This document shows positions 25,596 to 35,171 of a DNA stretch of 64,000 nucleotides, piece after piece. The notes below the pieces were generated by a model that did not search any database, was not told the origin of the DNA, and saw only the letters and a list, made by a program, of their open reading frames with translations. Within the stretch, counting starts at the first letter, position 1. Each line of letters starts with the position of its first letter. This stretch comes from Prescottella agglutinans (GTDB taxonomy: Bacteria > Actinomycetota > Actinomycetes > Mycobacteriales > Mycobacteriaceae), in contig NZ_RKLP01000007.1 in the NCBI RefSeq assembly GCF_004011865.1, positions 62,001 to 126,000 on the forward strand, in the 5' to 3' direction. A program made the translations under genes and the position numbers.

Positions 25596-26384
25596 TCACC
25601 GCTCGAGCTGGTCACGAAGCGTCGCGAGCGAACGAGCCAGTAGGCGGGACACGTGCATCTGGGAGATCCCGACCTCCTCGGCGATCCGACTCTGCGTCAG
25701 ATTCCCGAAGAACCGCATCAGGACGATCCGCCGCTCGCGGTCGGGGAGTGCGGCGAGGACCGGACGCAGCGTCTCGTGGTCCTCGACCGCCTGGAGGTGG
25801 GCATCGTCGCCGCCGAGGACTTCGGTCAGCGGGTGATCGTGTACGCGGCTTCCGGCGCCCGCATCCACCGACACCGTCTGATAGGCGTTCGCCGCCAGCA
25901 GACCCTCGGCGACGTCGTCCTCACCGATCCGCAACTCGGCGGCGATCTCACGGGGTGTGGGCGGGCGGCCCAGCCGCTGTGAGAGAAGCGCGTCCGACCG
26001 GGTGATCTCGAGATGCAACTCCTTGACGCGCCGGGGCACCCGCACGGCCCACCCGGTGTCCCGGAAGTGCCGGCGGACCTCGCCCATCATCGTGGGAACC
26101 GCGAAGGCCACGAAGTCGGATCCCACCTGCACGTCGTACCGGTTGACGGCATTGACCAGTCCGACCCGGGCGACCTGGACGAGGTCGTCGTGGAACTCGC
26201 CTCGGCCGTCGAACCTGCGTGCGATGTGGTCGGCGAGGGGGAGGCAGCGGGTGACGACGGAGTCGCGCAGCACCCGGTATCGCGGATCCGTGTGGTCGAG
26301 CGTCGCCATGGACTCGAAGACCGGACCCACGTCACGGTATTCGTCGGTGTGCTCGACCGGCCGGCTCACACGATCGCCCCGCAC
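25596..26384 (-). CDS. SigF/SigB-family RNA polymerase sigma factor
   Basis: 262 residues from GTG 26384; GTG 26369 is an in-frame alternative with a slightly better ribosome site. Region 2 (ADHIARRFDGRGEFHDDLVQVARVGLVNAVNRYD in pieces, FAVPTMMGEVRRHFRDTGWAV), region 3 (LGRPPTPREIAAELRIGEDDV) and region 4 (LPDRERRIVLMRFFGNLTQSRIAEEVGISQMHVSRLLARS in pieces) are all present, the pattern of SigF/SigB/SigG stress factors. Such factors are usually held by an RsbW-type anti-sigma factor; none is encoded beside it here, unlike the usual rsbW-sigF operon. It probably serves general stress or developmental regulation. Confidence 0.9.
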   Translation of the reverse strand: MRGDRVSRPVEHTDEYRDVGPVFESMATLDHTDPRYRVLRDSVVTRCLPLADHIARRFDGRGEFHDDLVQVARVGLVNAVNRYDVQVGSDFVAFAVPTMMGEVRRHFRDTGWAVRVPRRVKELHLEITRSDALLSQRLGRPPTPREIAAELRIGEDDVAEGLLAANAYQTVSVDAGAGSRVHDHPLTEVLGGDDAHLQAVEDHETLRPVLAALPDRERRIVLMRFFGNLTQSRIAEEVGISQMHVSRLLARSLATLRDQLER

Positions 26385-26810
26385 GGTCGGCGGGGGGAGT
26401 GGAACGGTGGTCCCGCACGATCTGTATGCCCCGCATCATGTTCGGGCGAGTCGTACCTCACGTGTCCTCCATTCGGCCGGACATCGGATGAATCCATCGT
26501 AAGACGGTTCGGCACGCCCGCGAGGCCGACGGCAATGGAGAAGAACGACGGGTCCTGCCCTTCGAAGGCGCTGACCGGTCGCTTTGCGGCTGATGTCGTC
26601 AGTGTCCGCGCCCGGTTCGGGTAGATCCTGTACGCACGGCACGGGTGTCGTCGCGCGCGGCCTCACTGCACGGGTGTTCCGCTGAAGATGTCGGGAACCA
26701 GCAGTTTCTGCGTTTCCATGTGGTGGGGAGAACTCTTGTGTAACGATGCCGCGCATCGAGAGCCGGTGCCGGTTGGCGGCGCCGGACACGAGCGCATTGG
26801 GGGATCGGGA
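26385..26810. other. Divergent intergenic region
   Basis: 426 bp between the sigma factor and the small secreted protein. Must contain both promoters; I see no convincing hexamers or dyads and no conserved small ORF. Confidence 0.5.
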
Positions 26811-27050
26811 ATGAAACGGCGCTTCATCGCAGGCCTTATGTTCGTCACTGCGGGAATCTTGACGGTGCCGGCGGTCGGAACCGCCGCCGCGGAGGGGATA
26901 GACCTGGACCCGGGGCCGAAGCTCTGTCTACTGATCTACCCTCCGGAGCCGGGCTGTGAATTCGGGGGCAACGGCTCCAGCTTCGGCAGCATCGACCTCG
27001 CGGCGCTGCTGGGGCGGCTCACCAATGCACTGGGCAGCGTCCAGTCGTAA
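26811..27050 (+). CDS. Small secreted protein
   Basis: 79 residues from ATG 26811, preceded by GGGGATCGGGA. A clear Sec signal peptide (MKRRFIAGLMFVTAGILTV ending near VGTAAA) is followed by ~50 mature residues. These hold two Cys in CLLIYPPEPGC, likely a single disulfide, and a Gly/Ser-rich stretch. No family recognised. Similar short exported proteins are common in Rhodococcus and Nocardia. A very strong hairpin follows it, so it is transcribed alone. Confidence 0.7.
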   Translation: MKRRFIAGLMFVTAGILTVPAVGTAAAEGIDLDPGPKLCLLIYPPEPGCEFGGNGSSFGSIDLAALLGRLTNALGSVQS

Positions 27051-27064
27051 GTTCCCGACCAGGG

Positions 27065-27103
27065 ACGAGGGGATGCGGATCCAGTGGATCCGCATCCCCT
27101 CGT
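27065..27103 (+). terminator. Strong hairpin terminator after the small secreted protein gene
   Basis: 18-bp perfect stem (27065-27082 and 27086-27103) with a 3-nt loop, 14 bp past the stop codon. Confidence 0.85.
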
Positions 27104-27650
27104 TCGTCCGCCGCCGGTATCAGCCCAGAACGGGGGACTGGGCGCGAGCGCTGGTTTCCGCGGCTGCGCTTCCTCGAACGACGCGCTGCGGGAGAGCGCC
27201 TCGAAGGCATTCCCTCGAAGCGGATGAGGCTGCCGTGACGGCTAGTCGACGCAACGCTCATACGGAAGTACGACGTGCTGAACCGATTCGGCTTCTGAGT
27301 CATGCGCCATAAACACCACCGTCAGCCGGCGGGGGTGCGCAGTTCAGGGGAGTCGATCGAAATCCTCACGCACACATGGATATTCGGCATTATCCATGAC
27401 GGTGGTGCGGACGTCCGCCGGAGCCGGCGGGGCAGCGTGGTCGGTCTCGCGACACCGTATACCGGCTGGCGCGACCGTGCATGTGCGCGACGCGCGTAAT
27501 GTCGCGAGTTCACGTATCCGGTGTCGCTGCAGATCGTGCGAGTCGGTACGACGTCGACTGATCCGGCACGCGAATCTCGGGAGCTGCACCGATCGGCGGC
27601 CGTCGGGTGCCGCGTCCGCAGGGCACCGCTGGGCGTTGGGCGGACCCGCC

Positions 27651-27708
27651 GCGCCCGAGTTGACCTCCCGCGCCCACGATTTCGCCCGCGGGAGGTCGAC
27701 TCGGGCGC
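27651..27708. repeat. 22-bp-arm inverted repeat
   Basis: Arms 27651-27672 and 27687-27708 pair over 22 bp with one G-T mismatch and a 14-nt loop. It has no coding gene within 500 bp on either side, so it is not an ordinary gene terminator. It could end an unseen RNA or be a remnant of a small element. Confidence 0.7.
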
Positions 27709-28155
27709 GGGACCGGGTTCGAGGTGGTGCACCGCGTGGGTGCGACACCCGGACACCGTCGGGGTCCACTCGGCTCCTGGGGGGCCGCCCGAAACGCATT
27801 ACTTGACATAATGTGGATTATCGGCGAAACGGTGAACTGCGGAAATGCTGCAGGCTCGGCCGATTCGGCGCCGCCGCCGACTGGGACGTCGTCACTGCCG
27901 CAGCGCTCGTGCACGCATCCATTGCGCGCGTCGACTGTCGCGCCGCCACGACGACCGCCCGTGTGTCGCCGTTCCGTTCGCGCGACGGATCGCGTCGGCG
28001 GGTTCCGTCGCGGTACGGCGTGCATCATGTCGATACCGCCTCGGGCCGTCGCGCGACGATGCCGTCTGCCGGCCGGCGTCCGACTTCGGTACGCCTCGGC
28101 GTCACCGGGTCGCCGCGCCGACGCTCTCCCGCCCTGCCCGGCGCACCCCGTCAAA

Positions 28156-28170
28156 ACGTCACAGTGACGT
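28156..28170. promoter_or_regulatory. Perfect dyad ACGTCAC-A-GTGACGT
   Basis: 7-bp perfect arms about a central A, 77 bp upstream of the histidine kinase start. Symmetry and location suggest a dimeric regulator site; it does not match the DosR consensus. Confidence 0.55.
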
Positions 28171-28198
28171 AATCCCTGGCGTTGGCGGGGTCCGATGA

Positions 28199-29932
<1,734 letters not shown>

Positions 29933-29947
29933 GCGGAGGGACTGGGC

Positions 29948-32419
29948 ATGGTGGCGGTCGGTGCGTCGCGCGATCCCGATTGCGAACTGTGCGCGTTGAC
30001 CGCGGCGGCGGGCGAGGCCGGCGAGTGGCTGCTGATGTACACCGGGTTCGACCCGGAGACGGAGGGTCGGCGGGAGGCGCTGCTGACGCTGGCGAACGGG
30101 TACATGGGCGCACGCGGTGCGTTGTCGGAGTGCCGGGCGGACGGTGTCCACTACCCGGGTGTGTACGTTGCGGGCTGCTACAACCGTCTGACCTCGATCG
30201 TCGACGAGATGCGCCACGAGGACGAGAGCCTGGTCAACCTTCCGAACTGGACCGGGGTGACGTTCCGCACTGCGGGTGGTGAGTGGTTCTCCCCCGCAGG
30301 CGGATTCGAGTACGAGCATCACCATGTGGGGCTCGATCTGCGAGGTGGGGTGCTGCTGCGGGAGTCGGTCGTCGTCGACGGCCAGGGGCGACGCACGCGG
30401 TTGCGTCAGCGGCGGATCGTGTCGATGGCGGCCCCGCATCTGGCGGCGGTGGACACTGTCGTGCGCCCGGAGAACTGGTCGGGCACCCTGGCGCTTCGTT
30501 CGACCCTGGATGCGGACGTGCGGAACGCGAATGTTCCGGACCTGTTCCGGTTCGCCGACCGGCACCTGACCGAGGTGACTGCCGGCGGCCTGGGGGCGGA
30601 CATGATCTGGCTGCGAGCGGAGACGAGTCAGTCGCGGGTACAGGTGGCGCAGGCGGCCCGGACGCGGGTGCGGGTGGACGGGATGGGGGTGGCGGCCACG
30701 CATTCGCGGCGGTTCGCGCCGGAGGCGGTCAGCGATCACGTCGCGGTGGAGGTGCGGCGGGGGCAGCGCGTCGAGATCGAGAAGGTCGTCGCGGTGTACA
30801 CCTCACGGGATCGGGCGATCTCGGAGGCGGTGGCGGCGGCGCAGGAGTCGGTGAACACGTCGCGGGGGTACGAGGCGTTGTTGGCCGCGCATGTCGAGGC
30901 GTGGGACACGTTGTGGCGTCGGTTCGCAGTGTCGTTGGACACGGGTGTGCGGTCGCGGCAGGCGGCGAACGTCCAGATCTTCCACGTGCTGCAGACGTTG
31001 TCGCCGCACACCGCCGATCTGGACGTGGGTGTGCCGGCCCGTGGCCTGCACGGCGAGGCGTACCGGGGTCATGTGTTCTGGGACGACGTGTTCGTGTTCC
31101 CGCTGCTGAACATGCGGCTGCCGGAACTGACCCGGGCGCTGTTGCTGTACCGGTACCGGCGGCTGCCGTACGCGCGGCGGTTGGCGGCCGCGCAGGGGCT
31201 CAGCGGCGCGTTGATCCCGTGGCAGAGCGGCAGCGACGGCCGGGAGGAGACTCCGCGGGTCTTCTTCAACCCGCGGTCGGGTCGGTGGATGCCGGATCAT
31301 TCGCGCCGCCAATACCACGTCAACCTGGCGGTCGCGTACAACGTGTGGCACTACTGGGAGGCGACGGCGGATCTGGGGTTCCTCGCGGTGTTCGGCGCGG
31401 AGTTGTTGGTGGAGAACGCGCGGTTCTGGGCGAGTCTGGCGGTGTACGACCCGGTCGCGGATCGGTTCGACATCCGCGGGGTGATGGGTCCGGACGAGTT
31501 CCACGACGGGTATCCGGACCGGCCGGGCACCGGAATCGACAACAGCGCGTACGTGAACGTGATGCTCGCGTGGTCGTTGGCGCGGGCGTTGGACGCGTAC
31601 CGGATCCTCGGCGAGAACGAGGACGTGGGGCTGTGGGAGCGGCTCGACGTCGACGACGCCGAGCTCGAGTTCTGGGACCGGCTGCGCCGGCGGTTGCGGT
31701 TGTGCTTCCTGGACAACGGGCTGCTCGCCCAGTTCGAGGGCTACGAGTCGCTGGCGGAGCTGGATTGGGAGGCGTACCGGGCGAAGTACGGCAACATCGG
31801 CCGGTTGGATCTGATCCTGGAGTCCGAGGGCGACAGCTGTGTCCGCTACCGGGCGTCCAAGCAGGCGGACGTGCTGATGCTGCTGTACCTGTTCACCGCC
31901 GAGGAGTTGACGTCGCTCATCGAGGAGTTGGGTTACCCGTTCGACCCGGAGACGATCCCGGACACCGTGGAGTACTACCTGGCGCGGACGACGCACGGGT
32001 CGACGCTCAGTCGGGTCGCGCACGCGTGGGTGCTCGCGCGCGGCAATCGGCGGGGTTCGTGGCAGATGCTCGGCGAGTCGCTCGAGGCGGATCTGTCGGA
32101 CACCCAGGGTGGGACCACGCGGGAAGGGATCCATCTGGGTGCGATGGCGGGGAGTATCGACATCCTGCAGCGCTGCTACACCGGGTTCGACATCCGTGGC
32201 GACGTGCTGTGGCTGCATCCGCTGCTGCCCGACGAGCTGCGGGTTCTCGAGTTCGACATTCGGTACCGCGATCACTGGATCCATCTGCGGTGCGATCACA
32301 AGGAGCTGACCGTGTCGACGAAGGCGAGTGCGGCTGCCCCGATCCGGGTCGACATCCACGGTCACGAGTACGAATTGGCGGCCGGTGAATGGGTCACCGT
32401 CGCCGCGGACTGGTCGTGA
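29948..32419 (+). CDS. Glycoside hydrolase family 65 protein (disaccharide phosphorylase)
   Basis: 823 residues from ATG 29948 (GGAGGGACTGGGC upstream), 15 bp after the kinase gene. The N-terminal beta-sandwich (about 30-300) is followed by an (alpha/alpha)6 barrel with the catalytic acid in RGVMGPDEFHDGYPD, plus GEAYRGHVFWDDVFVFPLL and HGSTLSRVAHAWVLAR (substrate and phosphate-site segments), then a small C-terminal beta domain. Family members are maltose, trehalose or kojibiose phosphorylases releasing beta-glucose 1-phosphate. A GH65 domain is, as I recall, part of the DosR-regulated Rv2006 (OtsB1) protein of M. tuberculosis; here it stands alone, without the phosphatase domains. It may mobilise trehalose phosphorolytically during hypoxia. 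Confidence 0.88.
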   Translation: MVAVGASRDPDCELCALTAAAGEAGEWLLMYTGFDPETEGRREALLTLANGYMGARGALSECRADGVHYPGVYVAGCYNRLTSIVDEMRHEDESLVNLPNWTGVTFRTAGGEWFSPAGGFEYEHHHVGLDLRGGVLLRESVVVDGQGRRTRLRQRRIVSMAAPHLAAVDTVVRPENWSGTLALRSTLDADVRNANVPDLFRFADRHLTEVTAGGLGADMIWLRAETSQSRVQVAQAARTRVRVDGMGVAATHSRRFAPEAVSDHVAVEVRRGQRVEIEKVVAVYTSRDRAISEAVAAAQESVNTSRGYEALLAAHVEAWDTLWRRFAVSLDTGVRSRQAANVQIFHVLQTLSPHTADLDVGVPARGLHGEAYRGHVFWDDVFVFPLLNMRLPELTRALLLYRYRRLPYARRLAAAQGLSGALIPWQSGSDGREETPRVFFNPRSGRWMPDHSRRQYHVNLAVAYNVWHYWEATADLGFLAVFGAELLVENARFWASLAVYDPVADRFDIRGVMGPDEFHDGYPDRPGTGIDNSAYVNVMLAWSLARALDAYRILGENEDVGLWERLDVDDAELEFWDRLRRRLRLCFLDNGLLAQFEGYESLAELDWEAYRAKYGNIGRLDLILESEGDSCVRYRASKQADVLMLLYLFTAEELTSLIEELGYPFDPETIPDTVEYYLARTTHGSTLSRVAHAWVLARGNRRGSWQMLGESLEADLSDTQGGTTREGIHLGAMAGSIDILQRCYTGFDIRGDVLWLHPLLPDELRVLEFDIRYRDHWIHLRCDHKELTVSTKASAAAPIRVDIHGHEYELAAGEWVTVAADWS

Positions 32420-32432
32420 GAGGGCGGTGCGT

Positions 32433-33362
32433 GTGGACAGGGAGGCGGGTGCGGCGGTGAACGGGGACACGGACAGGACCGGCGTCGTGGTCGGGGTCGA
32501 CGAGTCCGGTGCGGCGTTCGATGCGCTGGACTGGGCGGCCCGGGTGGCCGGGATGCGGCGCGCTCCGCTGCATGTGGCGCACGCGTTGCCGACCCCCGGT
32601 GTGTACCTGAGTGGGGCGGCGGTGCTGGTGCAGGCGCAGTTCGACGAGCAGCTGCGGGAGTCGGCGGAGCAGGTCGCGGCGCGGGCGCGGGAGGAGCTGC
32701 GCTCCGCTCATCCGGACGTCGAGTTCACCGCCGCGATCTATCCGGGCCCGCCGGCGTCGGCGTTGCTCGAGGTCGGCGCGGACGCGGAGCTGATGGTGCT
32801 CGGCGCGACGGGCGCCGGCACGATCGGTGCGGCGCTGGTGGGGTCGACGGGCCAGCGGGTCGCCAATCACGCGCGCTGCCCGGTGGTGATCTGTCGGGGC
32901 AGCCGGGTGCCGGCGGGTGATCCCCGGCCGGTCGTGGTGGGGGTGGACGGCAGCGAGTCGAGTCTGCGGGCGGTGGCCGTGGCGTTCGAGTACGCGGCGC
33001 TGTTCGGTGTCCCCCTCGTCGCCGTCCACGCGTGGGGTCCGGATCGTCCGGTGGACCGGCACGGGGCCTTCCGGCTGGTGGATTGGGCGAAGGTGGAATC
33101 GGAGGCGCGGGCCGTCCTGGGCGAGGGCGTCGCCGGGTGGGCCGAGGACTACCCGGACGTCGTGGTCGACGAGCGCCTCGAGCGGACGAGTCCCGGGCGG
33201 GTGCTCCTTAGGTATTCGCGGCGGGCGCAACTGGTGGTGGTCGGGAGCCGGGGGCACAGTCGGCTCCGCGGGGTGCTGCTGGGTTCGACCAGCCAGAATC
33301 TGCTGCACCACGCCGAGTGCCCGGTGATGGTGTGCCGCGTGACCCACGAGGACCCCGAGTGA
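32433..33362 (+). CDS. Universal stress protein, two USP domains
   Basis: 309 residues from GTG 32433; GTG 32427 is also in frame but sits too close to the GAGAGGG ribosome site. Domain 1 (about 15-155) ends with LGATGAGTIGAALVGSTG and domain 2 (about 165-305) with VVGSRGHSRLRGVLLGSTS, the G2xG9xG(S/T) nucleotide-binding pattern. Tandem ATP-binding USPs are abundant in the DosR regulon of M. tuberculosis (Rv1996, Rv2005c, Rv2623) and tie growth arrest to ATP level. Third gene of a kinase-GH65-USP operon. Its end overlaps a candidate DevR box for hsp20. Confidence 0.92.
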   Translation: MDREAGAAVNGDTDRTGVVVGVDESGAAFDALDWAARVAGMRRAPLHVAHALPTPGVYLSGAAVLVQAQFDEQLRESAEQVAARAREELRSAHPDVEFTAAIYPGPPASALLEVGADAELMVLGATGAGTIGAALVGSTGQRVANHARCPVVICRGSRVPAGDPRPVVVGVDGSESSLRAVAVAFEYAALFGVPLVAVHAWGPDRPVDRHGAFRLVDWAKVESEARAVLGEGVAGWAEDYPDVVVDERLERTSPGRVLLRYSRRAQLVVVGSRGHSRLRGVLLGSTSQNLLHHAECPVMVCRVTHEDPE

Positions 33363-33372
33363 CGAACGGCCC
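33359..33372 (+). promoter_or_regulatory. Candidate DevR/DosR box ahead of hsp20
   Basis: GTGACGAACGGCCC matches the core of the mycobacterial DosR box (GGGACTWWAGTCCC) at 10 of 14 positions and shares CGAACGGCCCT with the site at 46255. It lies 75 bp upstream of the Hsp20 start and overlaps the USP stop codon. Confidence 0.5.
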
Positions 33373-33447
33373 TCCCCTGTTCCGTGTGATCGGAGTCGAA
33401 TGGGGTGTGCAGCCGGTTTCGTGGTTGCACGACAGCGAGGAGTGGTC

Positions 33448-33870
33448 ATGTCGAATGTTCCCGCGCGTCGCCGGTCCGTCTTCCCCGATCTGACCGAGTT
33501 GTTCGACGCCTTTCCGGTGACCGGGTTCCGTCCGCCGTTCGGCGGCAACCTGATTCGGGTCGAGGACCGGGTCGAGGAGGACAAGTACGTGCTGCGGGCG
33601 GAGCTGCCCGGGCTGGATCCGGCGACGGACATCAAGGTCAGTGTGCAGGACGGTGAGTTGACGATCGAGGCGGAACGGTCCGAGGAGAAGTCGGAGGGCG
33701 GTCGATCGGAGTTCGCGTACGGGTCGTTCAGCCGGACGGTGACGCTGCCGGCCGGTGCGGACGAGGACCAGGTCGAGGCGAGCTACTCGAAGGGCATTCT
33801 CGAGGTGACGGTGGGTCTGGCGGCGAAGGAACGCGGCGCCAAGCACATCGAGGTCAAACCCGGCGACTGA
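33448..33870 (+). CDS. Hsp20/alpha-crystallin small heat-shock protein (Acr/HspX-like)
   Basis: 140 residues from ATG 33448 (GAGGAGTGGTC upstream). The alpha-crystallin domain spans ~40-132: LIRVEDRVEEDKYVLRAELPG (split), ATDIKVSVQDGELTIEAER, FAYGSFSRTVTLPAGADEDQV and SKGILEVTVGLAAKE. It is an ATP-independent holdase chaperone forming oligomers; the nearest known relative is the 16-kDa HspX/Rv2031c, the classic dormancy antigen. It has its own upstream dyad. Its stop lies only 3 bp from the stop of the convergent USP gene. Confidence 0.92.
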   Translation: MSNVPARRRSVFPDLTELFDAFPVTGFRPPFGGNLIRVEDRVEEDKYVLRAELPGLDPATDIKVSVQDGELTIEAERSEEKSEGGRSEFAYGSFSRTVTLPAGADEDQVEASYSKGILEVTVGLAAKERGAKHIEVKPGD

Positions 33871-33873
33871 CGT

Positions 33874-34755
33874 TCATCGGGACCGCACCACCAGCAGCGG
33901 GCAGGTCACGGTGTGCAGCAGTGCGGTGCTGGTCGATCCGAGGGTCATGCCCTGGAACCCGCCGCGCCCGCGGCTGCCGACCACGATGAGCCGCGCCCCG
34001 GTGCCGTGCATGAGGAGGTTGCGTACGGGACGGTCCTGCACGACGATCGTGCGGACCGCGACGTCGGGGTATTTCTCCTGCCAGCCGGCGAGGGCTTCGG
34101 CGAGGACCGCGCGTTCGGCGGCTTCGGTGGACGGCCATTCGATCCGGTCACCGCGGTTCGGTGGGGCGGTCCCGAACACCGCGAGGTCGCGATCGGACCA
34201 GGCGTGCAGGGCGACGAGTTCCGCGTGGTGCAGCGACGCTTCCTCGAACGCCGCGGCGGTCGCGGGTTCGCCGGCCGGTGAGCCGTCGACGCCGACGACG
34301 ACCGGTCCGGTCAGGGCCGGCTCGCCGGGGTTGGGCCAGCCGGGGACGACCGCGACCGGGCAGCGGGCGTGGCGTGCGACGGCGGAGGTGACCGACCCGG
34401 CGAGCCCGCTGGTGAACTCCCCGAGCCCGCGGGTGCCGAGCACGATCATCCGTGCGGACTCGGCGTGCTCGAGCAGCGCCTGGGCGGGGGCCAGTCGGGA
34501 CAGTTCGGTCCGCACCTCGACGGTGTGCTGCGGGTCCTCGACCGCGACGAGTTCGCGGGCGTCGGCGACGGCGCGCTCCCCCGCGATCTGCAGGTCGTCG
34601 ATGAACGGGGAGCCCAGTCCGATGCCGCCGGTGCTCACGCTCGACACCAGGAGCAGCGCGTCACCGCGGATCCGGGCTTCGTGGGCGGCCCAGCGGACCG
34701 CGTCGCGGGACGTGGTGGAGCCGTCGACGCCGACGACGATCGGGGCGGTGATCAT
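33874..34755 (-). CDS. Universal stress protein, two USP domains
   Basis: 293 residues from ATG 34755. Domain 1 starts PIVVGVDGSTTSRDAVRWAA and ends VLGTRGLGEFTSGLAGSVTS; domain 2 starts PVVVGVDGSPAGEPATAAA and ends VVGSRGRGGFQGMTLGSTS. Both glycine-rich nucleotide loops are intact, so ATP binding is expected. Last gene of an operon ppsA-CBS-USP: its ATG overlaps the CBS stop (ATGA). Similar in length and layout to Rv2005c/Rv2623 of M. tuberculosis. Ends 3 bp from the convergent hsp20 stop. Confidence 0.92.
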   Translation of the reverse strand: MITAPIVVGVDGSTTSRDAVRWAAHEARIRGDALLLVSSVSTGGIGLGSPFIDDLQIAGERAVADARELVAVEDPQHTVEVRTELSRLAPAQALLEHAESARMIVLGTRGLGEFTSGLAGSVTSAVARHARCPVAVVPGWPNPGEPALTGPVVVGVDGSPAGEPATAAAFEEASLHHAELVALHAWSDRDLAVFGTAPPNRGDRIEWPSTEAAERAVLAEALAGWQEKYPDVAVRTIVVQDRPVRNLLMHGTGARLIVVGSRGRGGFQGMTLGSTSTALLHTVTCPLLVVRSR

Positions 34756-35168
34756 GGGTGGCTCCTCGGTGGTGGTGTGGGGGCGGTCAGCGCGCGGACC
34801 AGGTCGAGGCGGGTGATGGTGCCGATCGGGGTGAAGCCGTCGACGACGGGCACCACGTAGGTGTCGGTGTCGGCGAGCGCGGCGGCGACGTGTGCGATGT
34901 CGGTCTCGGCGCGCATCGCGAGGACCGGGGTGGTCATCGCGTCGGCGACGGCGCCGTGCACGGCAGTCACGAGGTCGGTGTCGGACAGGACCGCGCGGAT
35001 GCGGTCGAGCAGGTGGGTGGCGGTGAGGATGCCGACGAGATGACCGGCCGCGTCGACGACCTGGAGTGTCGCTTCGGGGGCGGCGTCGAGCAGGCGGGCG
35101 GCGTGCGCGAGCGTGGCGTGTTCGGGGACGGTGACGACCCGTCGGGTCATGATGTCGCCGGCGCGCAT
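34752..35168 (-). CDS. Two-CBS-domain protein
   Basis: 138 residues from ATG 35168; GGGGAG lies upstream, and a GTG one codon earlier overlaps the ppsA stop. CBS motifs: AGDIMTRRVVTVPEHATLAHA with VVDAAGHLVGILTATHLL, then DAMTTPVLAMRAETDIAHVA with PVVDGFTPIGTITRLDLV. The paired domains form a Bateman module that binds adenine nucleotides. No catalytic domain is attached. Related stand-alone CBS proteins (Rv2626c/HRP1) are among the most strongly DosR-induced proteins, so a parallel role here is likely. Coupled on both sides to ppsA and a USP. Confidence 0.92.
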   Translation of the reverse strand: MRAGDIMTRRVVTVPEHATLAHAARLLDAAPEATLQVVDAAGHLVGILTATHLLDRIRAVLSDTDLVTAVHGAVADAMTTPVLAMRAETDIAHVAAALADTDTYVVPVVDGFTPIGTITRLDLVRALTAPTPPPRSHP

Positions 35169-35171
35169 CAC

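Noticed and set aside
27813-28172. 119-codon plus-strand frame in the gene-poor interval
   Set aside because: Arg/Ser/Pro-rich, no ribosome site, and overlapping open frames of equal quality on both strands.
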